Of a stretch of 64,000 bases of DNA, positions 26,087-36,125 are shown in pieces. Source of the DNA: Oscillospiraceae bacterium (lineage in GTDB: Bacteria; Bacillota; Clostridia; Oscillospirales; Ruminococcaceae). Within the stretch, counting starts at the first letter, position 1; every line of letters begins with the position of its first letter. Both the position numbers and the translations under genes were made by a program. The stretch spans positions 106,192 through 170,191 of the forward strand of contig JAETSI010000004.1 in assembly GCA_021769725.1 (NCBI GenBank), read 5' to 3'. The notes beneath the pieces are model-generated. The model ran no database searches. It was not told the DNA's origin and saw only the letters and a list, made by a program, of their open reading frames with translations.

Positions 26087-27250
26087 ATGACTGAGATATT
26101 TAAGGCTGCAACAGTAGACGAGGCTAAGGCTGCCGCAGCAAAAAAATTCGGCAGAGATATCAGATCGATAAAGTTTGATATCATTGAAGAGGGGAAAAAG
26201 GGTCTTTTAGGTTTCGGAAAGAAAGAAGCTGTGGTAAAGGCTTCTTATGAGGAAAAAACTTCGGTTTCTGCACCTGCCGCAAAAGCTCCGGCTGCTCAGC
26301 CGAAGCAGACTGCCGCACCTGAAAAAAAGAGCGCAGCAGTTCCTGTTAAAACAGAAAAGGCTGTTCCGAAGGAAGTTCCGGAAATCAAGAAAGAATCAAA
26401 TAAAGAAGTCAGAGTTGCTCCGGCAGCAAAAGCTGAAATAAAGAAAATTCCTGCTGAGGAAATTATTCCGGCAGAGGAAAAGGTTGAGATTTCTGACTCA
26501 GTTCCCGAAAAGTCTGCTGATGCCGTTAAGGATAACGCCGCAGCTCAGGACGAGGAGTTCTTCTCTCTTGATAATTTCACTCCCGTTGACGAATCACTCG
26601 AGCACCCCAAGGTCAAGCTTGCCAAGGATTATATCACCAGTATTTTCAGCGCTATGGATATTGAAGTGAAATATTCCGTTTATCAGAATGAAACAGGAGC
26701 AGTTATAAATGTCGAGAGCAGCAACAATGGTACTGTTATCGGCAGAAGAGGCGAGACTCTTGACGCTATTCAGTATCTCTGCTCCATCATTGCAAACAAG
26801 GGCGACAAGGACTACTTCAGGATCACTATAGATTGTCTTGGTTACCGCAGCAAGAGAAAGGATACTCTTGAACAGCTTGCTGCAAAGGTGGCTAAATCCG
26901 TTCTCAGAACAGGTCGTTCACAGCCGCTTGAGCCTATGAATCCATATGAGAGAAGAGTTATCCACTCTGCTATTTCTAAGATAGATGGCGTTTCTTCCAG
27001 ATCTGTTGGAGAAGAGCCGTACAGAAAAATCATTGTTTCTTCAAATAATCCCAGATATAACAACAAGAGACGTGACAATCGCCGTGACGGCGGCAGAAAC
27101 GACCGCAGAAATGACAGAAGAGGCGGGGACAGAGAAGTGACAATGGAAAGAAAATCTGTCAATCTTGAGACAAGTTTTGAAAAGGATTACAAGAGACCAA
27201 AGCCCGAGGATAATATTGAAGGCGGTCTTTACGGTAAAATTGAATTCTAA
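26087..27250 (+). CDS. khpB: RNA-binding protein KhpB (Jag/SpoIIIJ-associated)
   Basis: The 387-residue protein has an N-terminal Jag domain (residues 1-50; GRDIRSIKFDIIEEGKKGLLGFGKK), a long Ala/Pro/Lys/Glu linker, a KH domain (about 190-265; GTVIGRRGETLDAIQYL) and an R3H domain (about 270-330; NPYERRVIH, DGVSSRSVGEEPYRK). It adds a C-terminal Arg/Asp/Gly-rich extension (RRDGGRNDRRNDRR), less usual and likely RNA-binding. KhpB with KhpA binds many RNAs and affects cell elongation and division. It follows yidC by 19 bp in one operon. Confidence 0.95.
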   Translation: MTEIFKAATVDEAKAAAAKKFGRDIRSIKFDIIEEGKKGLLGFGKKEAVVKASYEEKTSVSAPAAKAPAAQPKQTAAPEKKSAAVPVKTEKAVPKEVPEIKKESNKEVRVAPAAKAEIKKIPAEEIIPAEEKVEISDSVPEKSADAVKDNAAAQDEEFFSLDNFTPVDESLEHPKVKLAKDYITSIFSAMDIEVKYSVYQNETGAVINVESSNNGTVIGRRGETLDAIQYLCSIIANKGDKDYFRITIDCLGYRSKRKDTLEQLAAKVAKSVLRTGRSQPLEPMNPYERRVIHSAISKIDGVSSRSVGEEPYRKIIVSSNNPRYNNKRRDNRRDGGRNDRRNDRRGGDREVTMERKSVNLETSFEKDYKRPKPEDNIEGGLYGKIEF

Positions 27251-27267
27251 AAAATTTTAATATAATT

Positions 27268-27302
27268 GGCAGCAGTACATATATCTGTGCTGCTGCCTTT
27301 TT
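27268..27302 (+). terminator. Hairpin between khpB and mnmE
   Basis: The stem GGCAGCAGTACA/TGTGCTGCTGCC (27268-27297) is followed by a T-run. It may terminate part of the transcription from the rpmH side. Confidence 0.7.
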
Positions 27303-27315
27303 AGGAAGTGATATT

Positions 27316-28677
27316 TTGTCAACTATTGCAGCTATTTCTACTCCGGATTCTCCCGGAGGTATCGCTGTTATACGTATTTCCGGAGAGGATGCTATTAGTA
27401 CGGCGGAGCGTGTTTTCAGACCTTTCGGTGAAAAAAAAGTGGCTGATATGGCAGGATATACCTGCGCTTACGGTATTGCTCACGACAACGGCGAAAGAAT
27501 AGACGATTGTATTCTCACGGTTTTTCGTGATCCGAATAGTTACACCGGTGAGGATACGGCTGAAATTTCCTGCCACGGCGGTATCTATGTTACACGAAAA
27601 ATTCTTCGTACGATACTAAAAAATGGAGCTGAACCTGCCCAGCCAGGGGAATTTACAAAGAGAGCTTATCTTAACGGAAAGCTTGATCTTACGCAGGCAG
27701 AGGCGGTAATGGAGATTATATCCGCTAAAGGTGAAAGAGAACTGAAAATGGCGGAAAATCTCCGGGAGGGAGCGGCATTTCGTCATGCAAAAAAATGTTC
27801 GGATATGCTGATGAGGATTCTTGGTGACCTTGCAGCATGGGCAGATTATCCCGAGGAGGATATTCCCTCTGTGGAACCGGAACGGCTGATTTGCGATCTG
27901 ACTGACGTTAAGAATATTCTTTCGTCTCTTGTGGAGAATTATGACTGCGGAAGAATACTTCGTGAGGGAATCTCCACCGCCATTGTCGGCAGACCAAACG
28001 TGGGGAAGTCTACACTCTTTAACTGTCTTAGCGGATGCGAAAGAAGTATTGTAACCGATATTGCAGGAACTACACGTGACGTTATCGAGGAGACCGTGAC
28101 GCTTGGTGATATTGTTCTCAGGTTGTCGGATACGGCAGGAATCCACACGACAAATGACGTGATTGAGGAGATAGGTATCGGTATAGCCGAAAAAACTGCG
28201 CAGTCTGCTGAACTTGTAATTGCTGTTTTTGACGGGAGCTGTACTCTCACTAAGGACGATTTTATTCTTATTGATAAGATAAAGAAGCTAAAATGTGTTG
28301 CTGTTATTAATAAATCAGATGAAGAAAATCTGATAGATGATAGGATAATTAAAGATAACTTTATACATACAGTATATTTATCAGCTAAGGAAAATAAGGG
28401 AATAGATAAGCTAAAATTAACAATCGAGAATATATTTTCAATAAATGAAACAACTATTAATACTGTATCTGCTGCAAATGAGCGTCAGAAAAGATGCATT
28501 GATTCTGCACTGGAGTGCGTTAACAATTCAATATCAGCGCTCAGATCAGGAGAAATGCTTGATGCCGTAAATGTTCTTATTGACGAGGCAGAGCAGCATC
28601 TTTTGGAACTGACGGGAGAAAGAGTTACTAATGCTGTTGTTGATAATGTATTTTCAAGATTCTGCGTCGGAAAATAA
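27316..28677 (+). CDS. mnmE: tRNA modification GTPase MnmE
   Basis: The 453-residue protein shows the N-terminal tetrahydrofolate-binding domain (TIAAISTPDSPGGIAVIRIS), an internal G domain (GRPNVGKST, DIAGTTRD, DTAG, NKSD) and the invariant C-terminus FCVGK, whose Cys is essential. With MnmG it installs 5-carboxymethylaminomethyl on wobble U34. The start is TTG at 27316, with AGGAAG upstream. The stop codon abuts a parS site. Confidence 0.97.
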   Translation: MSTIAAISTPDSPGGIAVIRISGEDAISTAERVFRPFGEKKVADMAGYTCAYGIAHDNGERIDDCILTVFRDPNSYTGEDTAEISCHGGIYVTRKILRTILKNGAEPAQPGEFTKRAYLNGKLDLTQAEAVMEIISAKGERELKMAENLREGAAFRHAKKCSDMLMRILGDLAAWADYPEEDIPSVEPERLICDLTDVKNILSSLVENYDCGRILREGISTAIVGRPNVGKSTLFNCLSGCERSIVTDIAGTTRDVIEETVTLGDIVLRLSDTAGIHTTNDVIEEIGIGIAEKTAQSAELVIAVFDGSCTLTKDDFILIDKIKKLKCVAVINKSDEENLIDDRIIKDNFIHTVYLSAKENKGIDKLKLTIENIFSINETTINTVSAANERQKRCIDSALECVNNSISALRSGEMLDAVNVLIDEAEQHLLELTGERVTNAVVDNVFSRFCVGK

Positions 28678-28693
28678 TGTTTCACGTGAAACA
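28678..28693. other. parS site 1
   Basis: A perfect match to the ParB-binding palindrome TGTTTCACGTGAAACA, in the mnmE-mnmG gap. Confidence 0.95.
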
Positions 28694-28711
28694 ATGAAGT
28701 GAGGGATATTT

Positions 28712-30601
28712 TTGAATTACAAAATGGGAGACTTTGACGTTGCTGTTGTTGGTGCAGGACACGCCGGAATCGAGGCTGCTCTTGCATCTGCCCGTTTGGG
28801 ATGCAGGACGGTGATGTTTACGATTTCTCTGGATCAAATAGCAAATATGCCCTGTAATCCGTCAATCGGAGGAACTGCAAAAGGTCATCTTGTACGTGAG
28901 ATAGATGCTCTTGGCGGTGAAATGGGTAAGGCTGCTGATAAATGTTTTATTCAAAGCCGTATGCTGAACAGGGGAAAAGGACCTGCTGTTCATAGTCTGA
29001 GAGTACAGGCTGACAGAGTTCTGTATCATGATTATATGAAAAGAATATGTGAAAAGCAAAAAAATCTTTATATAAAACAAGCAGAAATTTCTGAAATAAT
29101 TACCGAAATGGGAAAAATAATCGGAGTAAGAACATCCCTTGGGGCTGAATACAGCGTAAAAGCAGTTATTGTTGCTACCGGAACTTATCTCAAGGGAAAA
29201 ATACACATAGGAGAAGTATCATATGAAAGCGGCCCGGATTCATCGCTGCCAAGCAGATATCTCTCTGAAAGCCTAAGAAAAAATGGAATTGAATTGAGAA
29301 GATTCAAAACCGGAACGCCATGTCGTGTTAACCGAAGAAGTATCAATTTTGATATCATGGAAAGACAGGATGGCGATGATAATATTGTTCCTTTTTCCTT
29401 TGAAACTCCTGTCGAGGGACTATGCAACAAAGTTAGCTGTTATGTGACTTATACAAATAGTAATACACATGAAGTGATTCTTTCAAACTTGGACAGATCG
29501 CCTTTATATTCAGGAAGAATTGAGGGGGTAGGACCAAGATACTGTCCGTCTATTGAGGACAAGATAGTTCGTTTTTCAGATAAGCCAAGGCATCAGCTCT
29601 TTGTAGAACCTATGGGACTTACGACCGAGGAATTTTATTTGCAGGGAATGTCATCGTCGCTGCCGGAAGATGTACAGCTTGCATTTCTGCGGACGATTGA
29701 GGGATTGGAAGATGTAGAAATAATGCGTCCTGCATACGCTATCGAGTATGACTGCTGTGACCCTATTCAGCTCTTGCAGACACTTGAATTTAAAATGATA
29801 GCAGGACTATATGGCGCAGGTCAGTTTAATGGAAGTTCCGGCTATGAAGAAGCTGCCGCTCAGGGTCTTGTTGCAGGAATTAACGCAGCATTGAAGATTC
29901 GTGGAAAAGAACCAATGATTCTCGACCGGGCAAGTTCGTATATCGGAACGCTTATTGACGATCTCGTTACGAAAGGATGCTCCGACCCATACAGAATGAT
30001 GACTTCACGCAGTGAATATCGTCTGATTCTGAGGCAGGATAATGCGGATCAGCGCCTTACTCCGATTGGATACAGAATCGGTTTGATATCTGCTTTGAGA
30101 TATGAAAAACTCCAGAAAAAAATTGAAATGACAAACTGTGAACTTAAAAGAGTTTCTTCTTTGAACATACCGCCATCACGTCAGCTCAATGCGTTTCTGG
30201 AAGAACATCTGACAGCGCCGTTGTCTTCCGGTGCTAAATTGGCAGATCTTATCCGGCGTCCACAGCTTGGATATGATATTCTTGCGCCATTTGATCCTGA
30301 TCGACCGGAGCTTTCACCGGAAATCAGGGAACAGGTTGAGTTGCAGATAAAATATGAGGGATATATTTCAAAGCAGCTTTCGCAAATTAACAATATTCGC
30401 CGGCTTGAAAATCAGAAATTGCCGTTAAATACGGACTATAGCAAGGTTTACGGTCTTCGGTTGGAAGCAGCGGAGAAGTTGAATAAGGTTCAGCCGTCGT
30501 CGATTGGTCAGGCGTCGAGGATCTCCGGAGTTTCTCCGGCGGATATTTCTTTACTGACAGTTTGGCTTGAACACAGAAAGGGCGATAAAAATGTTTCCTG
30601 A
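28712..30601 (+). CDS. mnmG: tRNA uridine-5-carboxymethylaminomethyl modification enzyme MnmG (GidA)
   Basis: The 629-residue flavoprotein has the FAD-binding [59 protein letters not shown] and the C-terminal helical domain that docks MnmE and tRNA. The likely start is TTG at 28712, six bases after GAGGG; an ATG four codons later lacks a ribosome site. It follows mnmE and overlaps rsmG by 11 bp. Confidence 0.97.
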   Translation: MNYKMGDFDVAVVGAGHAGIEAALASARLGCRTVMFTISLDQIANMPCNPSIGGTAKGHLVREIDALGGEMGKAADKCFIQSRMLNRGKGPAVHSLRVQADRVLYHDYMKRICEKQKNLYIKQAEISEIITEMGKIIGVRTSLGAEYSVKAVIVATGTYLKGKIHIGEVSYESGPDSSLPSRYLSESLRKNGIELRRFKTGTPCRVNRRSINFDIMERQDGDDNIVPFSFETPVEGLCNKVSCYVTYTNSNTHEVILSNLDRSPLYSGRIEGVGPRYCPSIEDKIVRFSDKPRHQLFVEPMGLTTEEFYLQGMSSSLPEDVQLAFLRTIEGLEDVEIMRPAYAIEYDCCDPIQLLQTLEFKMIAGLYGAGQFNGSSGYEEAAAQGLVAGINAALKIRGKEPMILDRASSYIGTLIDDLVTKGCSDPYRMMTSRSEYRLILRQDNADQRLTPIGYRIGLISALRYEKLQKKIEMTNCELKRVSSLNIPPSRQLNAFLEEHLTAPLSSGAKLADLIRRPQLGYDILAPFDPDRPELSPEIREQVELQIKYEGYISKQLSQINNIRRLENQKLPLNTDYSKVYGLRLEAAEKLNKVQPSSIGQASRISGVSPADISLLTVWLEHRKGDKNVS

Positions 30602-31295
30602 TTATACGTTTTGCTGTCGAGAATTTAAAAAATACGGACTTGAACTTAACAAAATTTCTTATGAAAAGCTGGAAATTTACTGTGATTTTCTTATTGAATA
30701 TAACAATTATGTAAATCTTACGGCGATAACCAATCCGGTGGATATACTTTATAAGCATTTTATTGACAGTATTCTTCTGGCTGAATATGGAGAAATTTCC
30801 GATGAAATTTCTCTTATAGATGTTGGCACAGGTGCGGGATTTCCTTCCGTTCCGCTTAAAATTTTTATGCCTGAAATAAAAATTACGCTTCTTGATAGTC
30901 TTAATAAAAGGATTGAATTCCTTAAAAAACTTTGTAATAAGCTTGAAATTGAAGCTGAATTTATTCACGGTAGGGCGGAAGATATCTCAAAAATGGCGGA
31001 ATATCGGGAAAAATTTGATGTTTCATGTGCAAGAGCTGTAGCAAATCTTTCTGTTCTTAGTGAATTATGTTTGCCTTTTGTATCAGTTGGAGGACGTTTT
31101 ATTGCAATGAAAGGTCCTAATGAAGATATTGCTTCTGCAGCCGGGGCAATTGAGATACTTGGCGGAACTGTTTCACGTGAAACAAATTATGATCTTGAAA
31201 ACGAAAAACGCCGGATAATACAAATAAAAAAAATATCGCATACACCGACAAAATATCCGAGAAACAGCAGTCAGATCAAGAAGAAACCTCTGTGA
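30591..31295 (+). CDS. rsmG: 16S rRNA (guanine527-N7)-methyltransferase RsmG (GidB)
   Basis: The 234-residue SAM-dependent methyltransferase shows [18 protein letters not shown], the SAM motif [28 protein letters not shown] and CARAVANLS. It methylates G527 of 16S rRNA; loss gives low-level streptomycin resistance in other bacteria. I chose ATG 30591 (AAGGG upstream) over a TTG eight codons earlier. A parS site (31169-31184) is embedded in the coding sequence. Confidence 0.95.
   Translation: MFPDYTFCCREFKKYGLELNKISYEKLEIYCDFLIEYNNYVNLTAITNPVDILYKHFIDSILLAEYGEISDEISLIDVGTGAGFPSVPLKIFMPEIKITLLDSLNKRIEFLKKLCNKLEIEAEFIHGRAEDISKMAEYREKFDVSCARAVANLSVLSELCLPFVSVGGRFIAMKGPNEDIASAAGAIEILGGTVSRETNYDLENEKRRIIQIKKISHTPTKYPRNSSQIKKKPL
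31169..31184. other. parS site 2 (inside rsmG)
   Basis: A perfect TGTTTCACGTGAAACA, read in the rsmG frame as part of TVSRETN. Confidence 0.95.
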
Positions 31296-31319
31296 TCCTG
31301 TGATTTTATAGCATAATTA

Positions 31320-31351
31320 CCGACAGTTTGCAGATGACTGTCGGTTTTTTT
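31320..31351 (+). terminator. Terminator after rsmG
   Basis: The stem CCGACAGT/ACTGTCGG with a 9-nt loop is followed by seven T. Confidence 0.88.
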
Positions 31352-31429
31352 GTGTGGTAATTATTTCCCAAAAATGCTAAAATATTATTACAGGGGCAGC
31401 CCGAGTATTAATATTAGAGGTAGAAAAAA

Positions 31430-32251
31430 ATGGCAGGTTTTTTAAATTTTACAAAAGAAAAGTCTATAAATAAAGTTATTGAAATTGAAATAAAGCAAAT
31501 TATACCCAATCCTCATCAGCCGAGAAAATCATTTCCGGATAATGAGATAGCAGCACTGGCAGAATCAATATCCCAGAACGGCATTTTACAACCCCTTTCT
31601 GTCAGGAGAGTGGGCGATAAATTTGAACTTATTGCAGGCGAAAGAAGGCTCAGAGCAGCTAAATTCTGCGGATTATCTGTTGTTCCATGTATTGTTCACG
31701 AGATAAGCGATAGAAATTCTGCAATACTTGCTCTTGTAGAGAATATTCAGCGACAGGATTTATCGTTTTTTGAGGAAGCAGTCGCAATTGAGAAACTGAT
31801 TACATATTACGGAATGACTCAAGAGGACGCCGCATCAAAGCTTGGAAAGGCTCAGAGCACCATTGCAAACAAACTGCGTCTCTTAAGAATTACCCCGGAA
31901 GAAAGAAATCTTATAATGAAATTTAATCTGACGGAACGCCATGCACGTGCATTACTAAAACTCGCAAGTCCTGAAGAACGTCTTACAGTGCTTGACAAGA
32001 TAATCAAACATAATCTTAATGTCGAAAAATCAGAAAAACTTATTGAAGACTTTATTGGTTTACAGAAGGAAAGAGCAAGTTACAAAAAACGTTCAAAGGT
32101 TTTTCAGAATGTAAAAATGTTTGTTAATACTATTAATAAAGCAGTAGAAACTATGCAAGCTGCCGGAATCTCAGCTGATTCACGAAAGATTCAAAATGAG
32201 GATTATATTGAATATAGGGTGAGAATTCCAATTCAGAAAAAAACAAAATAA
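31430..32251 (+). CDS. noc: Noc-type ParB-family nucleoid occlusion protein
   Basis: The 273-residue protein has the ParB N-terminal CTP-binding domain (IPNPHQPRKSFPDNEIAALAESI, GILQPLSVRR, AGERRLRAAK, ENIQRQDLSFFEEA) and the central helix-turn-helix (TQEDAASKLGKAQSTIANKLRLL). Its place between rsmG and parA matches Bacillus noc. Noc spreads from its own sites and blocks division over the chromosome by binding the membrane through an N-terminal amphipathic helix; here MAGFLNFTKEK could be that helix. No Noc-type site (ATTTCCCGGGAAAT) was found in this window, as expected near the origin. GAGGTAG precedes the ATG. Confidence 0.88.
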   Translation: MAGFLNFTKEKSINKVIEIEIKQIIPNPHQPRKSFPDNEIAALAESISQNGILQPLSVRRVGDKFELIAGERRLRAAKFCGLSVVPCIVHEISDRNSAILALVENIQRQDLSFFEEAVAIEKLITYYGMTQEDAASKLGKAQSTIANKLRLLRITPEERNLIMKFNLTERHARALLKLASPEERLTVLDKIIKHNLNVEKSEKLIEDFIGLQKERASYKKRSKVFQNVKMFVNTINKAVETMQAAGISADSRKIQNEDYIEYRVRIPIQKKTK

Positions 32252-32259
32252 TTCTAATT

Positions 32260-32275
32260 TGTTTCACGTGAAACA
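32260..32275. other. parS site 3
   Basis: A perfect TGTTTCACGTGAAACA between noc and parA, 36 bp upstream of the parA -35 box. Confidence 0.95.
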
Positions 32276-32311
32276 TTTTTGCAGAAAATATCGAAAAATT
32301 TCTCTTTTATA

Positions 32312-32340
32312 TTTACAATTCTTTTAAAACGTGGTATAAT
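32312..32340 (+). promoter_or_regulatory. parA promoter
   Basis: TTTACA, 17 bp, TATAAT, with an extended -10 (TGGTATAAT). The neighbouring parS may allow ParB feedback. Confidence 0.85.
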
Positions 32341-32371
32341 ATATTTATAAATGTATGAAGGGAAAGATTTC

Positions 32372-33184
32372 ATGGGTAAAATTATTGCTGTGGCAAACCA
32401 GAAAGGCGGCGTGGGAAAGTCAACGACTGTTGTGAATATCGCCGCATATCTGGGATCCCGGGATTTTAAAGTGCTCTGCATTGATTCAGATCCCCAGGGA
32501 AATTCAACCACCGGCTTTGGAATAAAGAAAAAAACCGTAAAAGCGACGACATATGACGTAATTACAGGGAAAACCAGGATTCAAGATGCTGTTATTCATA
32601 CAGAATTTAAAAATGTATCTATAATTCCTGCTACTGAAGATCTTGCTGGTTGTGAAGTGGAACTTGTAAATTATGAGAACAGAGTTAATCGCCTGAAAAT
32701 GCAGCTTCTTACCTGCAAGCTCGACTATGACTATATTCTCATAGACTGTCCTCCGGCGCTGGGAACGATAACTATTAACAGTCTGGTCGCCTGCGACACG
32801 ATTCTTGTTCCTATGCTTGCAGAATTTTATGCATTGGAGGGACTGTCTCAGCTTGTAAACACAATTAAAATAGTAAAAAGTAATTACAATCCGGCAATTG
32901 ATATTGAAGGAATTCTTTTTACTATGTTTGACGGACGTTTGAATGTTGCGAACGAAGTTGTTTCCGAGGTCGAAAAATATTTCCCGAATAAGGTTTTTAA
33001 GACAAAGATTCCGAGAAACGTGCGTATTTCCGAAGCTCCAAGCCATGGAAAACCAGTTATGTATTACGATAAAAGCTCAAAAGGCGCTGAATCATATGAG
33101 CTGCTTTGTCATGAGCTTCTGGGCGAGGCAATGGAGCTTCCTCAGAAAAAGAGAAGAGGAATTTTTACATTCAAGAAATCTTAA
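32372..33184 (+). CDS. parA: Chromosome partitioning ATPase ParA (Soj)
   Basis: The 270-residue product has the deviant Walker A KGGVGKST, the A' motif CIDSDPQGNSTTG and Walker B YILIDCPPALG. ParA dimerises on DNA with ATP and, with ParB, segregates origins; in Bacillus it also modulates DnaA. I chose ATG 32372 (AAGGGA upstream); an ATG seven codons earlier would overlap the ribosome site. Confidence 0.97.
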   Translation: MGKIIAVANQKGGVGKSTTVVNIAAYLGSRDFKVLCIDSDPQGNSTTGFGIKKKTVKATTYDVITGKTRIQDAVIHTEFKNVSIIPATEDLAGCEVELVNYENRVNRLKMQLLTCKLDYDYILIDCPPALGTITINSLVACDTILVPMLAEFYALEGLSQLVNTIKIVKSNYNPAIDIEGILFTMFDGRLNVANEVVSEVEKYFPNKVFKTKIPRNVRISEAPSHGKPVMYYDKSSKGAESYELLCHELLGEAMELPQKKRRGIFTFKKS

Positions 33185-33199
33185 GAAAGGAAGAAAAGT

Positions 33200-34051
33200 A
33201 TGGCTATAGGAGGTTTAGGAAACGGTCTTGATTCGCTTTTTAACGATAATACAAGCGATATTCAGGTAAAAAAAACACTGCGCATTTCGGAAATTGAACC
33301 AAATCGTAGTCAGCCGAGAAAAAATTTCAGTGATGAAGCAATATCTGCACTGGCTGATTCTATTCAGGAACACGGAATTCTTCAGCCGATTCTTGTAAGA
33401 CCTCTCAGCACCGGCGGTTATCAGATAGTTGCCGGAGAGAGAAGGTGGCGTGCAGCAAGAATGGTTGGTCTGGACGAGGTTCCGGTGAATATCAAGGAAC
33501 TTTCAGATATGGAAACCATGCAGATCGCTATTATAGAAAATCTTCAGCGTGAAAATCTGAATCCAGTGGAAGAAGCCGCAGGCTATAATGAACTTATCGA
33601 AAATTACGGCATGACGCAGGACAAAGTTGCAAAAATGGTCGGCAGATCACGGTCTGCCGTCGCTAATGCAGTAAGGCTGCTTGCTCTTCCGGAGCGTGTG
33701 CTTAAAATGCTTGAAAAGGGTGATTTATCAGCAGGTCATGGACGCGCTCTTCTGGGTTTTGAGGATGATGAGGAACTACTTACAGCAATGGCTGTTAAGG
33801 CATCGGACGGCGGACTGACAGTTCGTCAGGTTGAAAAAGCTGCACAGAAATATGCAGCATCGGAAGATGAAATTCCTGAAAAAAGCAACATAAAGATCGA
33901 TAATTATTTCAAGGAAATGGAGCTTTCCCTTAATGAAACTCTTGGCAGAAAAGTCAAGGTGGATTACGGGAAAAATAAGGGTGCACTGATACTGGAATTT
34001 TACGACAAGGATGATCTGGCATCAATTGCAAAAAAGCTTACAGAAGAATAA
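33200..34051 (+). CDS. parB: Chromosome partitioning protein ParB (Spo0J)
   Basis: The 283-residue ParB has a short ParA-activating N-terminus (MAIGGLGNGLDSLF), the CTPase region (QPRKNFSDEAISALADSI, GGYQIVAGERRWRAARM, IENLQRENLNPVEEA), the helix-turn-helix (TQDKVAKMVGRSRSAVANAVRLL) and a C-terminal dimerisation domain. It binds parS sites and slides as a CTP clamp. It follows parA by 15 bp. Confidence 0.97.
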   Translation: MAIGGLGNGLDSLFNDNTSDIQVKKTLRISEIEPNRSQPRKNFSDEAISALADSIQEHGILQPILVRPLSTGGYQIVAGERRWRAARMVGLDEVPVNIKELSDMETMQIAIIENLQRENLNPVEEAAGYNELIENYGMTQDKVAKMVGRSRSAVANAVRLLALPERVLKMLEKGDLSAGHGRALLGFEDDEELLTAMAVKASDGGLTVRQVEKAAQKYAASEDEIPEKSNIKIDNYFKEMELSLNETLGRKVKVDYGKNKGALILEFYDKDDLASIAKKLTEE

Positions 34052-34089
34052 GACGGATATTTCCCCATAAAATAAAGGAGTTAGAAAAA

Positions 34090-35382
34090 ATGATAGATAT
34101 TAAACTTATCAGAACAAATCCGGAAATCGTAAAGGAAAACATTAAAAAGAAGTTTCAGGATGAGAAACTTGAACTGGTTGACAAGGTTATTGAACTTGAC
34201 AAAACATATCGTGAAACTAAAGTTGAATGTGATAGTCTGAGGAATCAGCGCAAGGTAAAGTCAAAGGAAATCGGCGGATTTATGGCAAAGGGTCAGAAAG
34301 AAGAGGCTGAAAGAGTCAAGGCAGAGGTTGCCGGTATCGGCGCAAAGCTTGCTGAAATGGAAGAACTTGAAGTAAAGCTTGAGGGTGAGATCAGAGAAAT
34401 TATGCTGGTTATTCCGAATATCATTGACGAGAGCGTGCCGATAGGAAAGGATGACAGCGAAAATGTAGAGGTAGAGCGTTTCGGCGATCCGTTCGTGCCC
34501 AAATTTGAAGTGCCTTATCATGTTGATATCATGGAAAAAGTTAACGGAATTGATCTGGACAGTGCAAGAAAGACAAGCGGAAACGGTTTTTATTATCTTT
34601 GCGGCGATATTGCACAGCTCCAGTCGTGTATACTTTCTTATGCAAGAGATTTCATGATAGACAAGGGATTTACTTATTATATTCCGCCTTTTATGATTCG
34701 CAGCGACGTTGTTACGGGCGTTATGAGTTTTGCTGAAATGGAGGGAATGATGTATAAGATAGAGGGCGAGGATCTTTATCTTATCGGTACGAGCGAGCAC
34801 TCTATGATAGGCAAGTTTATTGATACAATTATTTCCGAGGATGAGCTTCCTAAAACGCTTACGAGTTATTCGCCGTGTTTCAGAAAGGAAGTTGGAGCAC
34901 ATGGAATTGAAGAAAGAGGAGTTTACCGTATACATCAGTTTGAAAAGCAGGAAATGATCGTTGTATGTAAGCCGGAGGATAGTATGGATTGGTTCCATAA
35001 GCTTTATGGTTATACGGTTGAATTTTTCCGTACGCTTGATATTCCTGTACGTACGCTTGAATGTTGTTCAGGAGATCTGGCTGATCTTAAAGTGAAGAGT
35101 ATAGATGTTGAGGCGTGGTCGCCAAGACAGAAGAAGTATTTTGAAGTCGGAAGCTGTTCAAATCTTGGTGATGCTCAGGCAAGACGTCTGGGAATAAGGG
35201 TAAAAGGAGCTGACGGAAATAAATATTTTGCGCATACGCTTAATAATACGGTAGTTGCTCCACCGAGAATGCTGATTGCATTTCTTGAGAATAATATCAA
35301 TGAGGACGGAAGTATCAGAATACCTGAAGCTCTCAGACCCTATATGCGTAAGGACGTTATATCAGTTCCAGTGAAAAAGTAA
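34090..35382 (+). CDS. serS: Seryl-tRNA synthetase
   Basis: The 430-residue class II synthetase has the N-terminal coiled-coil arm (residues about 30-105) that grips the long variable arm of tRNA-Ser and class II motifs 2 (CFRKEVGAHG, YRIHQFEKQEM) and 3 (NNTVVAPPRMLIAFLENN). It lies 38 bp downstream of parB with no T-box between, so it probably shares the parAB transcript. Confidence 0.97.
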   Translation: MIDIKLIRTNPEIVKENIKKKFQDEKLELVDKVIELDKTYRETKVECDSLRNQRKVKSKEIGGFMAKGQKEEAERVKAEVAGIGAKLAEMEELEVKLEGEIREIMLVIPNIIDESVPIGKDDSENVEVERFGDPFVPKFEVPYHVDIMEKVNGIDLDSARKTSGNGFYYLCGDIAQLQSCILSYARDFMIDKGFTYYIPPFMIRSDVVTGVMSFAEMEGMMYKIEGEDLYLIGTSEHSMIGKFIDTIISEDELPKTLTSYSPCFRKEVGAHGIEERGVYRIHQFEKQEMIVVCKPEDSMDWFHKLYGYTVEFFRTLDIPVRTLECCSGDLADLKVKSIDVEAWSPRQKKYFEVGSCSNLGDAQARRLGIRVKGADGNKYFAHTLNNTVVAPPRMLIAFLENNINEDGSIRIPEALRPYMRKDVISVPVKK

Positions 35383-35388
35383 AAATCG

Positions 35389-35424
35389 GCGGTATGGGCT
35401 TTAATTGTCCATACCGCTTTTTTT
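35389..35424. terminator. Terminator after serS
   Basis: The stem GCGGTATGG/CCATACCGC (35389-35397, 35409-35417) is followed by seven T. It overlaps the 3' end of the convergent small gene. Confidence 0.85.
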
Positions 35425-35511
35425 GTCAGCTTCTTTGGCAGCGGTGCAGAGACACATTGTGAAAGCTCCTATAGTACCGCCGAGCATAGTTCCTAATATA
35501 AAGCTTATCAT
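35401..35511 (-). CDS. Small membrane protein, DUF3789-like
   Basis: This 36-codon gene encodes MISFILGTMLGGTIGAFTMC followed by LCTAAKEADKKSG and MDN: one Gly-rich membrane helix, a Cys pair and a short charged tail. The pattern matches the DUF3789 family of small Firmicute proteins of unknown function. A strong GAGGTGA lies 5 bases before the ATG. Its last codons overlap the serS terminator. Confidence 0.7.
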   Translation of the reverse strand: MISFILGTMLGGTIGAFTMCLCTAAKEADKKSGMDN

Positions 35512-35600
35512 AAAATCACCTCTATATATTATTCACCGCTTTCTATCCCTATATACAATAAAGGAGATTTCTTAACGAAATCTCCTCTGTTTTAATACTT

Positions 35601-35918
35601 TTACAGATTAATCATCTTTATAATGTCTTCTTTTGGACGAAGCCCTACACACTGAGCCGTGATAGCTCCGTCCTTAACAACAACTATCAGCGGTATACTC
35701 TCTACTCTGAATGCAGCAGCAAGTTCAGGCTGTTCGTCAACATTGACCTTTCCGACTTTCACTTTGCCGTCGTATTCGTCAGCAATCTCTGAAACGATCG
35801 GCGAAAGCATCATGCACGGACCGCACCAGCCTGCCCAGAAATCAAGGAGAACCGGCATTCCACGATAATTGCGGACTTCTTCATCAAAATTTTCCTTTGT
35901 GATTGTAATTTCGTTCAT
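35601..35918 (-). CDS. trxA: Thioredoxin
   Basis: The 105-residue product has the active site WAGWCGPCMM and the cis-Pro loop ESIPLIVV. It reduces protein disulphides. ATG 35918 is preceded by GGAGGA, which lies within the last codons of the upstream FTR-like gene. It is the last gene of a three-gene run with an FTR-like protein and an A-type flavoprotein. Confidence 0.95.
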   Translation of the reverse strand: MNEITITKENFDEEVRNYRGMPVLLDFWAGWCGPCMMLSPIVSEIADEYDGKVKVGKVNVDEQPELAAAFRVESIPLIVVVKDGAITAQCVGLRPKEDIIKMINL

Positions 35919-35919
35919 A

Positions 35920-36123
35920 TTAATCCTCCAGCGACTTATAGTACAGCATACAGTGACAAAAACCTTCAAATTCAGGATCGGCTATCTGGTCACGGAATTC
36001 TTTGCACATACATTTATTTTCCGGTATCTTTTCAAGACGGCACGGACAATATCCGTCCTTTTTTTCAAGACCTTCTTTGATTTTCTCAACAATTTCTTTG
36101 TCCGGATTTAAAGTTACTTTCAT
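35920..36123 (-). CDS. Ferredoxin-thioredoxin reductase catalytic-chain-like protein
   Basis: The 67-residue protein has three CxC pairs, CPC (26-28), CMC (38-40) and CHC (56-58), the arrangement of the Fe-S and disulphide cysteines of the ferredoxin-thioredoxin reductase catalytic chain. It is shorter than the cyanobacterial enzyme, but matches small FTR-like proteins of anaerobes. The adjacent thioredoxin is the obvious partner. Start ATG 36123, with GAGG overlapping the flavoprotein stop. Confidence 0.8.
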   Translation of the reverse strand: MKVTLNPDKEIVEKIKEGLEKKDGYCPCRLEKIPENKCMCKEFRDQIADPEFEGFCHCMLYYKSLED

Positions 36124-36125
36124 AT

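Noticed and set aside
30567..30590. A TTG start eight codons upstream for RsmG
   Set aside because: The ATG at 30591 has a better ribosome site and less overlap with mnmG.
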